DNA of 64,000 nucleotides, from positions 806,001 to 870,000 of the forward strand of contig MOWL01000024.1 in the NCBI GenBank assembly GCA_002110485.1. Reading direction: 5' to 3'. Position 1 is the stretch's first letter, and every line of letters starts with the position of its first letter. Source of the DNA: Emergomyces orientalis (taxonomy: Eukaryota; Ascomycota; Eurotiomycetes; Onygenales; Ajellomycetaceae). A program made the translations under genes and the position numbers. The notes beneath the pieces were generated by a model that saw only the letters and a program-made list of their open reading frames with translations, had not been told where the DNA came from and made no database searches. Positions 45,181 through 58,013 of the stretch are shown here, piece by piece.

Positions 45181-46723
45181 ATGGCATGTTACTCTAAAAG
45201 AGCCGCTGCTTCTATCCTTGTTTTCTGGCCATCGAAGTCCCTTCAACTCTCGACTCCATTGTCACGCCCACCATCAATTTGCGGCTCTTGGAAGGTTGAG
45301 TTGAGCTTCTCATCTTCTTATTCATCAACGGCAATGTCGCGCGGGGAAGAAGATGGAAGGGAGCATCACTTCACGTACAACTGGATCGACGGCGCAGAGT
45401 CACTTGAAAGGTACAAACCTGGGGGTTATCATCCTATCATGATTGGGGATATGCTACACGAGCGATACCGCATCGTGGACAAGCTGGATTTCGGAGGCTA
45501 TTCAACTGTTTGGCTAGCCCAAGACACTCATCTGAAGCACTACGTTGCTGTCAAAGTCGGCATAGCAAACGCGCTTCCGCATGAGACTAAGATTCTGCGA
45601 GCTCTTTCCGCGCCACTACTGTTGTCTTCGTCCCTACATCCAGGGCGCAATTCAATTCCTTTCATCCTGGATGAATTCAAGCTACACGGTCCCAATGGAA
45701 CTCATTCATGCTACACAATGACTCCCGCACGATGCAATCTCAGAGAGGTCTCTTTTAGCCGGCTGTTTCCTCTTGAAGTTACGCGGGCGCTGTCGGGTGG
45801 CCTCGCACTAGCTATTGCATATTTGCATTCACGAGGCTATGCCCATGGAGGTTTGTCATTGTCATAATTTTGTGCCTGAATCCTCCTCAGCTAATATTCA
45901 TCTTTATTTAGATATCCATCTTCGCAACATCTTAGTTAAACTTCCATCAAGTTTCGATCAGCTCTCGATCGAGCAATTATATGAAGAATATGGCAAGCCT
46001 GAGACAGTCCCCATTATGCAGCGCAACGGCAAATCGCTTCCACCCAGTGTCCCAGCAAAGGCAGTGATCCCACTCTGCCTTGGGAAAAATGCAGAAGAAT
46101 TCTCACTGTCTGAAGCGCGTGTGCTTCTTAGTGACTTTGGCGAGGCATTTGCCCCAGCCTTGGAGGTTCGTCGCGGGGAAGACTGCCACACGCCGTTAGC
46201 TATGCGGCCCCCAGAAGCCCGATTCGAGCCGCAGGCCCCGCTGTCATTTTCAGCAGACATTTGGGGCCTGGCCACAACAATCTGGGAGATTCTTGGCATG
46301 AAGGCCATTTTCAGTAGCGAATTCGCGACTGCGGATGACCTAATCTCTCAGCAAATTGATGTGCTGGGACCAATGCCCTCAAAGTGGTGGGAGCGATGGG
46401 ACGAACGGAGTCAATTCTTCAACCAGGATGGACGTCCGAAAGAACGCCGGGATGTGTGGCCTCCAATTGATGAAGCATTTGAGGAAGGCGTGCAGAAATA
46501 TCGACGGAAGCGTAGAGTAGGTGAGTTTGATCGGGAGGAAACGGTTGCTCTCCTAGAATTGATGCGTCAAATGCTGGCATTCCGGCCAGAAGAGCGACCA
46601 ACAGCCGAAGAGGTCCTCAAGTCAGAGTGGATGGTCAAGTGGGTGTTGCCTGATTTCAAGCGCAGTTTGCAGATAGGCCAAGCTCTCCAGGAAGGGGAAA
46701 AAAAGGCCCAACAATGCAAATAG
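45181..46723 (+). CDS. SRPK-like serine/threonine protein kinase
   Basis: Two exons, 45181-45850 and 45912-46723 (61-bp intron), giving 493 aa. The kinase domain begins about residue 95 (YRIVDKLDFGGYSTVWLAQD, a Gly-loop variant). The ATP lysine is VAVK125, the helix C glutamate probably E135, the catalytic loop HGDIHLRN (D224, N229), and the metal-binding motif SDFGEAF (D298-G300). PPEARFEPQAPLSFSADIWG is the activation-segment end and helix F typical of SR-protein kinases, and the roughly 60-residue insert between the catalytic loop and DFG is the usual spacer. All catalytic residues are present. The catalytic loop is completed only by splicing (D224 spans the intron). Met52 (MSRGEEDGRE) is an alternative start; the first 50 residues are Ser-rich. 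Such SRPK-like genes are often multicopy in Onygenales. Confidence 0.88.
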
Positions 46724-48193
46724 TAGTATTATTAGTATCCATGTCTAGAAGGCTATATAGCAGGCGGGAAGAGCAAGAATCTAGTACCTAGCAGCGTAGC
46801 AGCTAGCGACACCTATCTACGCCTCTTTTTAGCTAGTCGACCTCTATCAGTTTACAATAGTGAATCATGTAGTTATCGATTGACGTCACACCGAGGCACT
46901 TAAATGATCACGATGCTTGGATTAGAGGTATCCGAAGTTACATATGTTCGTTTTTCTAGTGATATAATTTGCTCCTTATGAAAATACTTTTATAAATGGA
47001 TAGTAGTAGCCGGCTAAGTTAAGCCAGCGCTAGTTTTTCGCGACCGTACTCGAATATACACACAGCCAAGCATCGTGGAAAGAGGATGAGCCTGCTGATA
47101 GTGATTCTGTCCTAGTAGACATAGGAGATGTTGATGAAATAGCAGCCAGATAATGGGCAGCTATTCTGGCTTCAGATAAGGACTGGCAGGCCTATATTTC
47201 TTCTGAAAAAGTGAAATTCAGATTGCCATGGTCTATATATAATATTTGATTCTCCTTGAGTTTTACTCCGTCCCGCCACAAAGCCTGTCCAATTCCACCA
47301 AACCGTGCCATGGGCAATCGCAATTCGCTTGCTTTCGGACTACTGTACTCTACATGATGTCATGGACCAGAGCTATACAGCACTGTCAGCAGTGTTGTTT
47401 CTCCCTTATTTGCATGGCAAGGGAAAGCAGATTTTGCCTACCAAGATCAAGATTTTATCATGAAATGAAGATAGAATCAGTTGTACTGCAGCTCAGTGTG
47501 CAACTTGATCTTGTCTGAGCATAGATAATGTATCATCTGAACAGACTTCTTATCTTGAGCTGCAATATGAAGAGAATACAAGCTATGTATTCAAGTATTT
47601 TTTATGAATTGGGAATAGCATGCAATTGTGTTAGTTCATAGTTACAATCCATATTTGCCATTCTTGACTCTGTGGAAAATAGTCATGTTCTTGCCCACAT
47701 CCTGACTTTTGTCTTTACAGACAAGATACATTTTTCATTAATATCAATCAATAATTATCATTTTTTCATGGTGCATCTCAGCACTATATCTCCCTTTCTA
47801 GACTTTCAAGGTTTTGAGTAACATATCTCTATCTGGTGGTTCGTCTTTACTAGCCCTAGAAGTGAGAGGGAAAAGCAAACATAAACAAGAAAATGACCAT
47901 ATCATAAGCTGTAGGCAAGGTAGACTCTGGAATAGGGCAAGGCATGCATAGTCTAGAGCGAATACATCCGAATGCCTTTACCATTCACTCGATGAAGCCA
48001 TGGCGCGGCGCATCTGTTGTGTTTCGCGTATAACGTGTTGAAATACCTTCTTTCAACATGGGTACAACACAACAATGCCTCACGGCGATTCATCATCATC
48101 TCATCCTCATCCCAATATTCAAACTCTCTATTATATCCGCCACGGTAACACTCGTTCGTAACTATTATATTCTTTCTCTCTGCCTAAATCAAC
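46724..48193. other. Intergenic region with repeat fragments
   Basis: 46,990-47,230 contains a short decayed frame (SDSVLVDIGDVDEIAA, KDWQAYISSEKVKFRLPW), probably a transposon relic. 47,480-47,790 is nearly free of CpG, like the island. From about 48,060 the pyrimidine- and CA-rich sequence is the probable promoter and leader of the next gene. Confidence 0.4.
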
Positions 48194-49981
48194 ATGTCGC
48201 AGCTTCAATCTCCATCTCAATCAGACATGGACAGCAACAATGAAGAATATCCAGCTTTCTTAGATTTCGCAAAGATTCAGCCTCCGCGGCATAAGTGGAT
48301 GGATCCTCAGCGAGAGGTGTTGTGTGTTCTCAGGCGGTTTTATGCTTGCACAAAGAAAGAGGAAGCTGCAATCTTTAATTATCTCTTTGCAGCTGATATC
48401 AAGGGTTTCAAGAATGGTCTCCCTGTCACTACAGTTGATGCACAGCGGCGTCACATGCTCTTGAAGAAACATCCTATTTGGGTTTCTGTGAATTCGCGAT
48501 CTCATTCCAATGATGATGTGTTCAAGGAATGCCGTCACATCATTGAACTAGCTTCAACAGAGTTGGACATCTGTATATGCCGCAAAGATTGCGATGATGG
48601 CCAGAGTAATCCAACATACTCTGAGTGCCGCCCGTTACCCTCTTTCTTTCGTTCTGGTACTGATGCTGACCTCCAATCTAACCTAACATCTGACACCGAC
48701 GCCGAAGCCGATCACGACAAACCTGAAACGGGAATTGAACCTAGACGGGAATATGGAGCGGAGTTCGGAAAAGCAAGCATGAATTCGAGATACGAAATTC
48801 AACAAAAACCACAAATTCTATACCGCTTTTTCAATTCCCAAAGTAGCGGGATAAACAATCCTCAATATTTTGCTTCTGGACTGGTCTATACTCTACACCC
48901 CTCTCTCTACATTCAGCCCGACATTGAAGCGATGGCCAAAACACACTTGTCAAGATATGAAGTCAACTCCCCCTTTATTTCAACGTTTGCCACTCTGCTA
49001 CCTTGTGTGCACAGAATGTTGACAAAAGGTCAGAATGCAAAGGTGTCAATAATTGATGCCTCTAAACTGGATCAAAATATGGTATTTTCTGCACAAAATA
49101 TTCTGAGCAAGAACCCCTTGTCTTCTGATATTACACCAGGGTATGCTGGATGGTCAGAATGGCTTATATGGAGAGAGATCCCTGAGTCCAGTGTTGTCTG
49201 TACGATAACTGAGTCAGAACTTCTTGAGATTGCCAAGGTTCATCACGATATTAGCTCGGTACTTCATATTGCAGATATAAGATCCTTTACTTACAACCGG
49301 AGCCCGTTACATTCACGGCTTAAGAAAGGCCCCACAAAACTTGATAAACCTGCTGGAGTTATTGTTGGTAAATTTCTCAAGCTCATCAATCTACCTGTGG
49401 AATACATTGAGCAGGTTGCAATAAAAATCTCGCATGGTTGGCGCTTCACCCGTACAACGATATATCCTAGGTATGACGAGTTTCTCGAGGGCGTCCGTCT
49501 TGGGTACGCCTATTTGATAACACCTGATGTGTTAATGTTAGTTTCAGACAACACGATGGTTTATGCAACGCCACCAATAACGCCTCTGAAATCCGACAAG
49601 AGAGCCGAAGTTATCGATGACGACACCGATGGCGTGGTCGAGAACTGGCATAGGCAGGAGGTGGTGGTTATCGATGATGAAGAGGAAGAGGTGGAGGTCG
49701 TGGTGGTGGAGGATGGGGATGAGGAGGTGGAAGCAGCGAATTACGAAATTGAAAAGCAAGTCAACAACCAAGAACAGGTGATAGACAGATTTCGAGGCGA
49801 GCTTTACCGCACCATCGAATCAGAATCTGACAATGCCGATGAAATCACGTCCACGCAGAGAACAGAGACAATATACTGGTGGGAATCAGCGGAAGTTGAT
49901 ATGGGTGGTGCCGGGAATGAAACTGCCGCAAATATATTTGAGCTGGACCGGGAGAGAGTTAATCGGATGATGGGGTGGTAG
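48194..49981 (+). CDS. DUF7587-like protein (possible ADP-ribosyltransferase-like fold)
   Basis: Single-exon frame of 595 aa. Residues 30-100 are an ordered helical part (MDPQREVLCVLRRFYACTKK). From about 207 the core has LYRFFNSQSSGINNPQYFAS (R211), SPFISTFATLL (259-269), AKVSIIDASKL and GWSEWLIWREIPESSVV (E322/E328). The order Arg, Ser-Pro-Phe-Ile-Ser, Glu resembles the R-S-E arrangement of DUF7587/ART-like proteins, an accessory family often multicopy in these fungi. The C-terminal third is acidic and low-complexity (DDEEEEVEVVVVEDGDEEVE). Catalysis is inference and the exact glutamate is uncertain. The start at 48194 precedes a Ser/Gln-rich leader; MDSNNEEYP is an alternative start. Confidence 0.7.
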   Translation: MSQLQSPSQSDMDSNNEEYPAFLDFAKIQPPRHKWMDPQREVLCVLRRFYACTKKEEAAIFNYLFAADIKGFKNGLPVTTVDAQRRHMLLKKHPIWVSVNSRSHSNDDVFKECRHIIELASTELDICICRKDCDDGQSNPTYSECRPLPSFFRSGTDADLQSNLTSDTDAEADHDKPETGIEPRREYGAEFGKASMNSRYEIQQKPQILYRFFNSQSSGINNPQYFASGLVYTLHPSLYIQPDIEAMAKTHLSRYEVNSPFISTFATLLPCVHRMLTKGQNAKVSIIDASKLDQNMVFSAQNILSKNPLSSDITPGYAGWSEWLIWREIPESSVVCTITESELLEIAKVHHDISSVLHIADIRSFTYNRSPLHSRLKKGPTKLDKPAGVIVGKFLKLINLPVEYIEQVAIKISHGWRFTRTTIYPRYDEFLEGVRLGYAYLITPDVLMLVSDNTMVYATPPITPLKSDKRAEVIDDDTDGVVENWHRQEVVVIDDEEEEVEVVVVEDGDEEVEAANYEIEKQVNNQEQVIDRFRGELYRTIESESDNADEITSTQRTETIYWWESAEVDMGGAGNETAANIFELDRERVNRMMGW

Positions 49982-50864
49982 CTATTGCAGCAGAGGGACA
50001 ACAAAACGGCGAGGGATTTCTGAATATTGGCAATTGGGGGGTTTTCTTTTGTTTTACGCGCGCTGGAATTGAAGGACTCTGTAGATTCAATGAATTTGCC
50101 AAACTGTCGTGAAGTTGTGGATTTTGTGATATCAGTGTGAGATTTTTTGATTAAGGGTTATATAGGGGTTTCAAGTGGAAGCAATCTGTTTTATTTAAAT
50201 CGTGTGATGTTGGTATGAATTTTAATTTTAATTTTAATTTTATTTTTAAATTCTGGGTCGTTGCAAATGTTAGGGATTTATATATGCGAAATGATTGTTA
50301 AGTTTAGAATCCGCGAAACTTTTGAAGAGGATATCTGATGAGGTTCCGAGGAAAATGATATGTTTATGATCTCGGTTATATAGGTTGGAGAACGCAATGG
50401 GTTTGCGATAATCGGGTAGCCATCGAGGATTCTAATATACGCAAAATATTGGGCTGGGACTATTTGGTAGAACTGGATGAGCGGAAGATTAGGGTAGAAT
50501 TGAAGTTTGAAAAGTTTCATATGGCATTTGACAACTAAAAACTCCTTACTTAGTATTGGAATATAATCCCCCCTTCCATATGGGAGAAAACAAAACACAG
50601 AAAAGAAAAAAGAATGATGCACAAGCCGCCCCTTTTGGGAAAAATGATGCAAAAAAAAGACACGAGTTGGCTCGGAGCGCTTCTTTTGTTTATCTTCCTC
50701 TTGTCCTTGTGCCTGTCATTTCTATCATTTTTCTTTTTTAACAAAAAATAGATTCCATAACATCAAGGTAGTTTCGTTGTGTCATTTGGCCCCTCGTACA
50801 GTCCAGGTACTACCATCAACCTCACCCTTCACCCCTTACCCAACCCCTTCAAGCAATCGAGCAT
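49982..50864. other. Convergent intergenic region
   Basis: 3' UTRs of the DUF7587-like gene and rps11. It contains an (ATTTTA)n-type tandem at about 50,216-50,245. No gene is seen. Confidence 0.5.
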
Positions 50865-51845
50865 TTAGAATTTGCCAAATTGCTTGACGCCTTTGCCGGT
50901 ACGGGGCAGGACGCGGAGGACGTTGAATCGGACCTAAGGTGGAGAAAAGAAAAGCATTGTTAGCATAAATCACTCCATATCAAAAATTGGCAATTCTCTA
51001 AAATTCCATGCCGGTAGCAAGGAAGATTTCCACATCATTTCCATTTTTCCCTCCACATTTGCTAATAAATTGGAATACGCCAATATTCAAAGCCTGGAAA
51101 TAAAACAAAGGGATATGTTCGAGTCCAACACATACAGTCTTGCTGAGAGGTCTGCACTGTCCAACGGTAACCTGGTCACCTTCTTCAACACGGAATGCTG
51201 GGGAGACGTGGGCGGCAATGTTCTTGTGTCTCTTCTCATATCGGGAGTACTTGGGGATGTAATGGAGGTATTCGCGGCGGAGGACGATAGTCCGGTGCAT
51301 CTTGGTTGAGACGACGGTACCGGTGAGGATACGGCCTCTGATAGAAACCTGGCCGGTAAAGGGGCACTTCTTATCTGCAGTTCATCGTTTTGAGTTAGAA
51401 ATGGGCCTGATTTCATCGTTGAACAAAATGCAGGGTTGTTCGCATCGGGGAAGAAAATTATAAAACATGGTATCTTGGCGGGTTATCCATCAAAATAAAA
51501 ATTGACGAAAACAACCCCAGCCAGGATTCCATGAAACCATGCATTCTATCCCCTCATCGTGTCTCAATTCCGCAATGCAACAGATCTTCAAATTTTTCAA
51601 GGATTTATATCCAAGGCTCTCGCGCAAAATATATGAATTAAAAACCAAGCGGGAACTGGCTCCGTACCGATATAGCTTCCCTCAATGGCGGTCTTTGGGG
51701 TGCGGAACCCGAGACCAACGTCCTTGTACCATCGCCGGCCTCCCTTTCCGACCTTCTTGCTCTTGGACTTCTGCTTGGAGTTGAGGAAGATGTGCGGCTG
51801 CTTCTGGAAAGCACGTTCCGCCTGGACGGTCAACTCGGTCGCCAT
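50865..51845 (-). CDS. rps11: 40S ribosomal protein S11 (uS17)
   Basis: Three exons on the minus strand, 51845-51668, 51374-51136 and 50933-50865, giving 161 aa, the usual fungal length. It starts MATELTVQAERAFQKQPHIF, followed by GRRWYKDVGLGFRTPKTAIE, CPFTGQVSIRGRILTGTVVS, the uS17 signature HRTIVLRREYLHYIPKYSRY, and ends VRFNVLRVLPRTGKGVKQFG-KF. The two introns (293 and 202 bp) are long, as is common for fungal ribosomal-protein genes. It belongs to the small subunit body and binds 18S rRNA. It shares a 456-bp intergenic region with spc7. Confidence 0.97.
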
Positions 51846-52301
51846 GATGGTGAAAAGCTCAAAAAATCCGACACTGGACTCGCGGGACGGGGTTCTGGGA
51901 GAGTGTTGGTGGATTTCCTGGCGCGAGGTGTGTCGAGTGGTCGTCGTTGGCGATGTCGTCGTCGATATTGACAAGTTTTGTGCGGAGTTTGAAGCCGAAT
52001 TGAATGTGGGAGCCCTGGAGCCGCGCTAGTATTTATCAGGCCTAGTGCAACTCGGCTAGGGCTTTTCGATTTGTTTACCGCGCTAGTCCTGATTTGGTAG
52101 ATTTGAACATGAGTGGACGCGACGAGACTCTGCTGTCTCTTGACTGAGCAACAACTACGGATATAACATCTATATAGTACTTCTGGCTGGCAGCGTGTGG
52201 ACAATGGTGGGTGTTAATTCATATATATCAGCCTGCTAGACTCGGATTTCCCCGTCTGCTGCGACACATATTCCTACATATTCCTATCAGCTCGATGAAA
52301 T
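51846..52301. promoter_or_regulatory. Divergent promoter of rps11 and spc7
   Basis: 456 bp between two start codons. A cytosine/thymine-rich tract precedes the rps11 start (on the minus strand) as usual for ribosomal-protein promoters. No specific factor site is claimed. Confidence 0.5.
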
Positions 52302-55300
52302 ATGGTACCTCCAAAGAATGAGTCCGCGGGGTCTGCCCGCGTGCGATCTCGCCGGTCTTTCGCCCAAATGACTCGCCCTGGTATCGGCTCTGGGATTGAT
52401 AAGGAGAATATGACAGCAGATCTCAGTGCAATGAACGAGCAGAAAAACATGCCCCATAGGCCTACTAGGCCGGATAAAAAGACGCGGAGTAAAAGTCTTG
52501 GGCCTGGCGGGTTGGATGCACTCCAGTATGCCAATGGCAATAGACGAAAGGTATTATTTATTCTGGGTATTTTGATCCACCGAGTGTTTTGAAAATACTA
52601 ATTGCTTTCCCAGTCAACCGCTCAATTCCCTTTAAAGTCCATTCTCAAACCCACGGTACCTGTCTCTCCAATACGAAATATTCCATCCTTCGACGAAACG
52701 CGCAAGCGAACCCCGGCTCGAAGTCCGCAGCGCGACTCCAAGTCTCGTCAATCAAATAACCCAAACGAAAAGGGCGAACCACTCATTGACGTCTCCGAAC
52801 CCCCTTCAGCCTCCATTGTTGGGACAGATAATCTGGCGAACCCCTTCGACACTTTTAATCCTTCGGCTGTTATCCGCAATGGCAAAGTTGCGGTTCTCAC
52901 GGAGGACGAACGGGAGGCGGCGTCTAGGGAAATGAAAGAGGCAGAACTACGAGAACGTGAGAGACAGGCTATTTTGGACCACAGAGCAGCAAGGCGAAAA
53001 TCGATGGGTAGGTCTTGCACCCTCCCTAACATGTATACTTTCACTAACAGTGTTAAAAGCAAATCGTCGCGTATCATTTGCGCCAGAAGCCACCCTACAT
53101 ACATGGAATGTAGTTGAATTGGCTGAAGATTCTACCTCTTCTTCTGCCTCCAATTCTACCCGACGTGCCTCCGCTCTAACAGACCAAGCTCAACACACCC
53201 AAAATCAGGAGCTGGATCATACCGGAACATCAACAAACAAATCACATGATGTTTCAGATTTTAATGAGCCTGATCAACAGCAAAAATCACGACTTGGCTC
53301 TGAGATACCTCAGAGAGACTCTTATAACCCTGACCCTGATGAAGCATTCTCTTCGAGCCCTTTTAGTGGAAGCTCGGCGAGCGGAAACGGAGAAGCTGGC
53401 GAAGCTGTTGTAGATGAGGATATGGATTCCGATTCCGATCCTGAGGACGATGAGGATGGAACTACAGTTATGAGCATGGAGAATGTTACCGAGCGATCTA
53501 TTTCTGCGCATTCTGACGCATCAAGCACCAGTTCTAGTGCGAAATTAGAGCGATCTTTGCGCCAGGCTGCTCAACTAGCTGGCACTAAAGGGATTGACTA
53601 TGATGAAAATGGTGATTTGTCCATGGAATTCACCAATCATGAAATTGCGGGGGCATTCCAACCCTGGGTTAAGAAAGGGGCGAATAAACTTGACTTTGAC
53701 TTGGAAGACTTGAGTGCTCGACAGGACCAGGAAAATCTCAATCCTTTCGCTCAACCATTATCGCAATATCGACCACCAAGCAGACAGTCTGATGGCGGAT
53801 ATTACGACGAGAGTGAGGCAGATATGAGTATGGATATAACCAAAGCTGTTGGGGGAGTAATTTCAGACCAACAGAACGAAACATCACCCAGTAGAAAGCC
53901 CCGCCGTAAATCTGTTGCTCCAAACGATGATCATCAAAATACGCACCGCCGGATATCAACAGGCGATATGTCAAATCTCGGGGACCAAACTATGGAATTT
54001 ACGAATGTAGTTGGTGGTATCACTCGGAACCCTTCTCCCCCAAAGGAGTTCTTTGGAGATAGTGACATTGGCAGTGATGAAGAGATGACAATGGAATTCA
54101 CCTCTGCTCTTGGTAGTATCCAGCAAGCTTATGCCCAACGGACGGCCTCCGAGGAATACGAGCACCCTTCCAATGAGCCCGTTGAATATGGAACTGAGGA
54201 ACTTGACCAAGCATCCGGTGATGAAGAGATGGAGGTAACAGGGGCAATAGGAGGTATCCTACCACCCATTGAGGAACAAACGGAGCCGCTAGAGGATGAC
54301 GAAACCATTGGTATGGAAATGACGAATGCGCTGGGAAGAATCTTACCACCTCAATTTGATTTTAGTAACAGGTCTCAAGGAATGGACTTGATGGGATTGG
54401 AAAATGATGCCGACCAGATTGCTAGCTCGCCGTTTCAGGAGAACATCGTTCCCTCGCCCGCGAAAATCGCTACTACTGTCGAACAGAACGCTCCGACTGT
54501 GTCTGAATCTGGCAGTCCAACTGTAGCTAGCGTCAAACGCAGACAAGAACGGAGAAGCGTGGGTCCAAGAGAATCTACTACGCCCAGAAGCGGCTCTCGC
54601 CAGCCATCGCCTATAAAAAAAACAGTGACCCCTTCAAAAAAACAGATGACTCCACGGAATAGCAGACCTTCAACTCCTGGAAAGACACCACCCTCAAGCA
54701 GAGCCGCATCCCGAAGCGCATCTCCGAAGAAGCTTTTCGTACCGGAACTTCGACACACCTCCTCGAAAAAAACGCCGCCCAGCTCAAGGAAGCTTTTCCA
54801 TCAGGATAGCATTACCGGCCAGGCTACCCCGTCCTTTGTCTTGCACCCTCATAAGCGGCCGTCGAGCGGCCTTGGTATTGACAGGGAAGGTCTCGGGTCT
54901 CCCCGTGTTGCGGAGATTTTGGATAGGCGACGATCCATAGGGGAAGACTCCCAAACTTTTGTCCCACAGGGCCAAATTTCGCGAGGAGTCCGGTTTAATG
55001 ACCTCGAGGAAGAAATTGATAAGGAACACGAAGAAGAAATGAGACGAGAGGCCGCCGTCACTAAGGCACTCAACGGCTCTCAGAATGAGAAAGATCCGAC
55101 CCTTAACTTGAAAGAGTTGATATCGAGCCTTACTCCTAAGAAGAATAAAGCCAAGGGACGCAAAAGTTTACATGTTGGTGCGGCGGTAGGCCTTCTTGGA
55201 AAACGTCCAGTGGAGTTGGACCAGGACGACGAAGATGATGAAGAATATACTCCTAAACGACTCAAGGGTCGCGATGCAAGTCCTGTCAAAAGTATTAAGC

Positions 55301-57321
55301 TTCCTGCCCCTCCTTCCATGGATGAAACAGTTAGACGAACCGCTCGAGCATCGAGCTACAATGGCCCTGGATCGTCCCCAGGCAAACCCGGGAGTACAAC
55401 ACCCAAGGGAGCTCCTCTTTCTAGGCGGTTAGATTTGCCCGTTAGCGAAGAGCAAGACACTCAAGATTCTACTGTTGTCCCGGAAGCCAACCAAGGCATT
55501 TCTCCTAACCAGGAAGATGGGCCGCAGGTTGAGCCAATCCAGCTCCAAGAATTCCTTAATATGACTAATATCCACTTTATGGAGCTGACCACGACCAAAA
55601 GAAGACATACATTAGCCCCGACAACCGAAAATAAAAAGGCTGCATCCAAGACTGATGATGAAGCTTCCAAAGGTATAAGTTTCGAGGATTGTGTGGCTGC
55701 TGGCTTTTGCACAGTACCGATGCTTGAATTGTACCAGCATGTAGGTATTCTATTCCTTAATTCACATTTCATTGAATTAACTTTTTCTAGTCATGTCGCG
55801 AATTGAAATCCTATATCTCAGAAGGACGGCGCATTATCCGGTCTATCGAAACCGAAACTTACGCAGATAATCCGCCTCTGTTTCAAGAATACGTTGCAGC
55901 ACCACCGGCCATCAGGTTGTTGATGGATAATCAATTTCGGAACGTTAAAGCTCACGCACGCCTTTTAAGTAAGTCCATGTGGTATGAGTGGCGCATGAAA
56001 CTTTTGGAGGGTCTAAAAGAAGGACTTGATCGCCATATTGAGGAGATGCAAAATGACGAAGCAGTTCTGTCGAAGAAAGAGGAGCTCTTAGATCGCGTGG
56101 TGCCTCCGTTAGTCGAGAAACATGCAAAACTTGAAGCTGAAGCTCAGAATCTGCAGCAAGCTGTCGATGAACTGGAAAACTGTGACAAAGAAGAACTTCG
56201 TCAAGCACGTGAACGATTAGCAGTAATGGATGCAGAGATTGCCGCGAAGAGGAAGTCATTGGAGCAGTCGCAAGCAGAGCTGGAAAACAAGAACAACATT
56301 ACTAAAGCGGGAATGGAATTGAAGGATGAGTTTTTAGCCCAAATACGTGAAGCGGAGCGAGTCACGGAGGAGTGCCGGGGTTGGAGTGTAAAGGAGGTTA
56401 AAGCTCTGAAAGGTACGTCCTTACACCCCTCATCACATACTTACGTGTTGTTAACGCACGCCAGCTTCCGTTCATGCCCTTGAGCGCCAAACTGGCTGGA
56501 GTATTTTATCAGCTTCGTTGAAACCAAGCTCCAAGTACGGCCCTGCTTTAAGAATGCGATATCACGACGAACTCCAAGTAGATTTTTATCCAGGCGCTTT
56601 TAACCTTAAAAGGCCCGCAGCGGCATCGCCTGGCCGACGCTCCTCTCAAGCAAACAGGAATTTCCCTATTAATCTCAGTTACTCACCGAATGTGACCCAC
56701 GGAACTCGACACACAAGTAGCAGCCCGTCCCCCGAAAAGGCCCTCATCCTCCATGCACTCCGCATGCGTGCCTCGCAACTTCCACAATCATCCTTAACCC
56801 CTAGACAATTCCTTGCCAGCATCTCACGAGCATGGGACAAGGCCATTAGCCTTGGCGATGAAATACGCGCACTTGATTACTGCGGAATTACAAGGGCGGA
56901 AGCTATCGAAACGAACCCCTCTGAACCCACTTTATTAGAGATCCGGTGCATGGTTCTCAGTTGGTCCCCCACAAATACCACTCTCGAGTCGACCGGAGGT
57001 GAGACGAAGCAACAATCAACCTCAGAATCAGGAAGGAAGGATGACAAAGTTAGGACGCGAATCGATGTTGATTTTACTGTGAAACCTCGACCCGCCCATA
57101 ATGGTCCGGATACCCCCGACATGGATATTGACGTTGATATCGACGTCTCTGCTAGCGTCATTTACGGCTCTGTGGGTTCGAACGAAGGAGATACCGGGGA
57201 AGTGCAGATTGGAGATATATTGGGCAAGATGATTCAACAGAAGCAGGCGCCTGGAGCTGGACTAGGGGGTGGAGTGTGGCGCGATGCGGTTAAGAAATTT
57301 GAAAGGAGAGTGTTTGCATAA
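52302..57321 (+). CDS. spc7: Kinetochore scaffold Spc7/Spc105/KNL1
   Basis: Five exons, 52302-52550, 52614-53007, 53060-55740, 55791-56412 and 56465-57321, giving about 1600 aa. The PP1 docking motif is RVSF at 218-221 (ANRRVSFAPEATLHTWNVVE), created only by the exon 2-3 junction; SILKP lies at 92-96. MELT-type repeats for Mps1/Bub3 follow: MSMENVT, LSMEFT, MSMDITKAVG, TMEFTNVVGGI, TMEFTSALGSI, MEVTGAIGGI, MEMTNALGRI, and MELTTTKRRHTLAP near 1055. A Ser/Pro/Lys-rich stretch (about 690-780) precedes the C-terminal Spc7 domain (FEDCVAAGFCTVPMLELYQH), a coiled coil (about 1170-1320) and the RWD-like end (QTGWSILSASLKPSSKYG). In the KMN network it recruits checkpoint proteins to the outer kinetochore. 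Introns are short (50-63 bp). Confidence 0.94.
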
Positions 57322-58013
57322 GAATGACGTTTGATTTGACCGCTTTTGCCTTCTCTTCGCTTCTTCCGCACCGAGAGAGGGGGATTTTGATGTAAACGAT
57401 TTATGACCTGGGAGTTTAAGTGGCTGGTTTCTTTTCCTTTTTCTTTTCTTTTTGTTTTAAAATGACATCTTGAACAACAACATCGCGGTCAGCGGTTGCA
57501 TTGATTCTGGTTATTTTCTTCTTTGTGCTCTTACTGGTGAGAGTTGCTAATTCTTGTTCATTCCTTGTGCACGGTTTTTCACTGTACCAATGGTGATTTT
57601 TGAGAAACAAACTTGTTTTAGTAGGATCTAATTGCTTGATTGAAGTAGATCAAGATTTAGATGTGTTTCTTCATTGAATTCACCCCTGGTATATCAGATG
57701 AACAGCATCGAATAAATTGATTGTTTCGTGGGTCAATTTCCTCTGATCTTTCATGGCCCATGCAGCTAAGCAAATGTATGTATTTTTTTTCGCCACCGCC
57801 AGGCATTTTCTTTTCCAGACCGGGCAAACGCATGGTTTAATAAGTGCTAGCTCCCTGGGCTAGCTCCCTGGTGACAATTGATAACCCTGAAAAAAGAAAT
57901 AAACCCGAAAACGAAACCCAGAAAAATCGAGATATTTTGTTATTGTTCTCTGTGGCTAGTGACTCCGCAATCAACGCCCGAACAGTGGCCAATTCATCAA
58001 TTATTACAATCTA
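57322..58013. other. Convergent intergenic region
   Basis: 3' UTRs of spc7 and the transporter. It contains a direct duplication GCTAGCTCCCTGG (57,846-57,872). No gene is seen. Confidence 0.5.
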
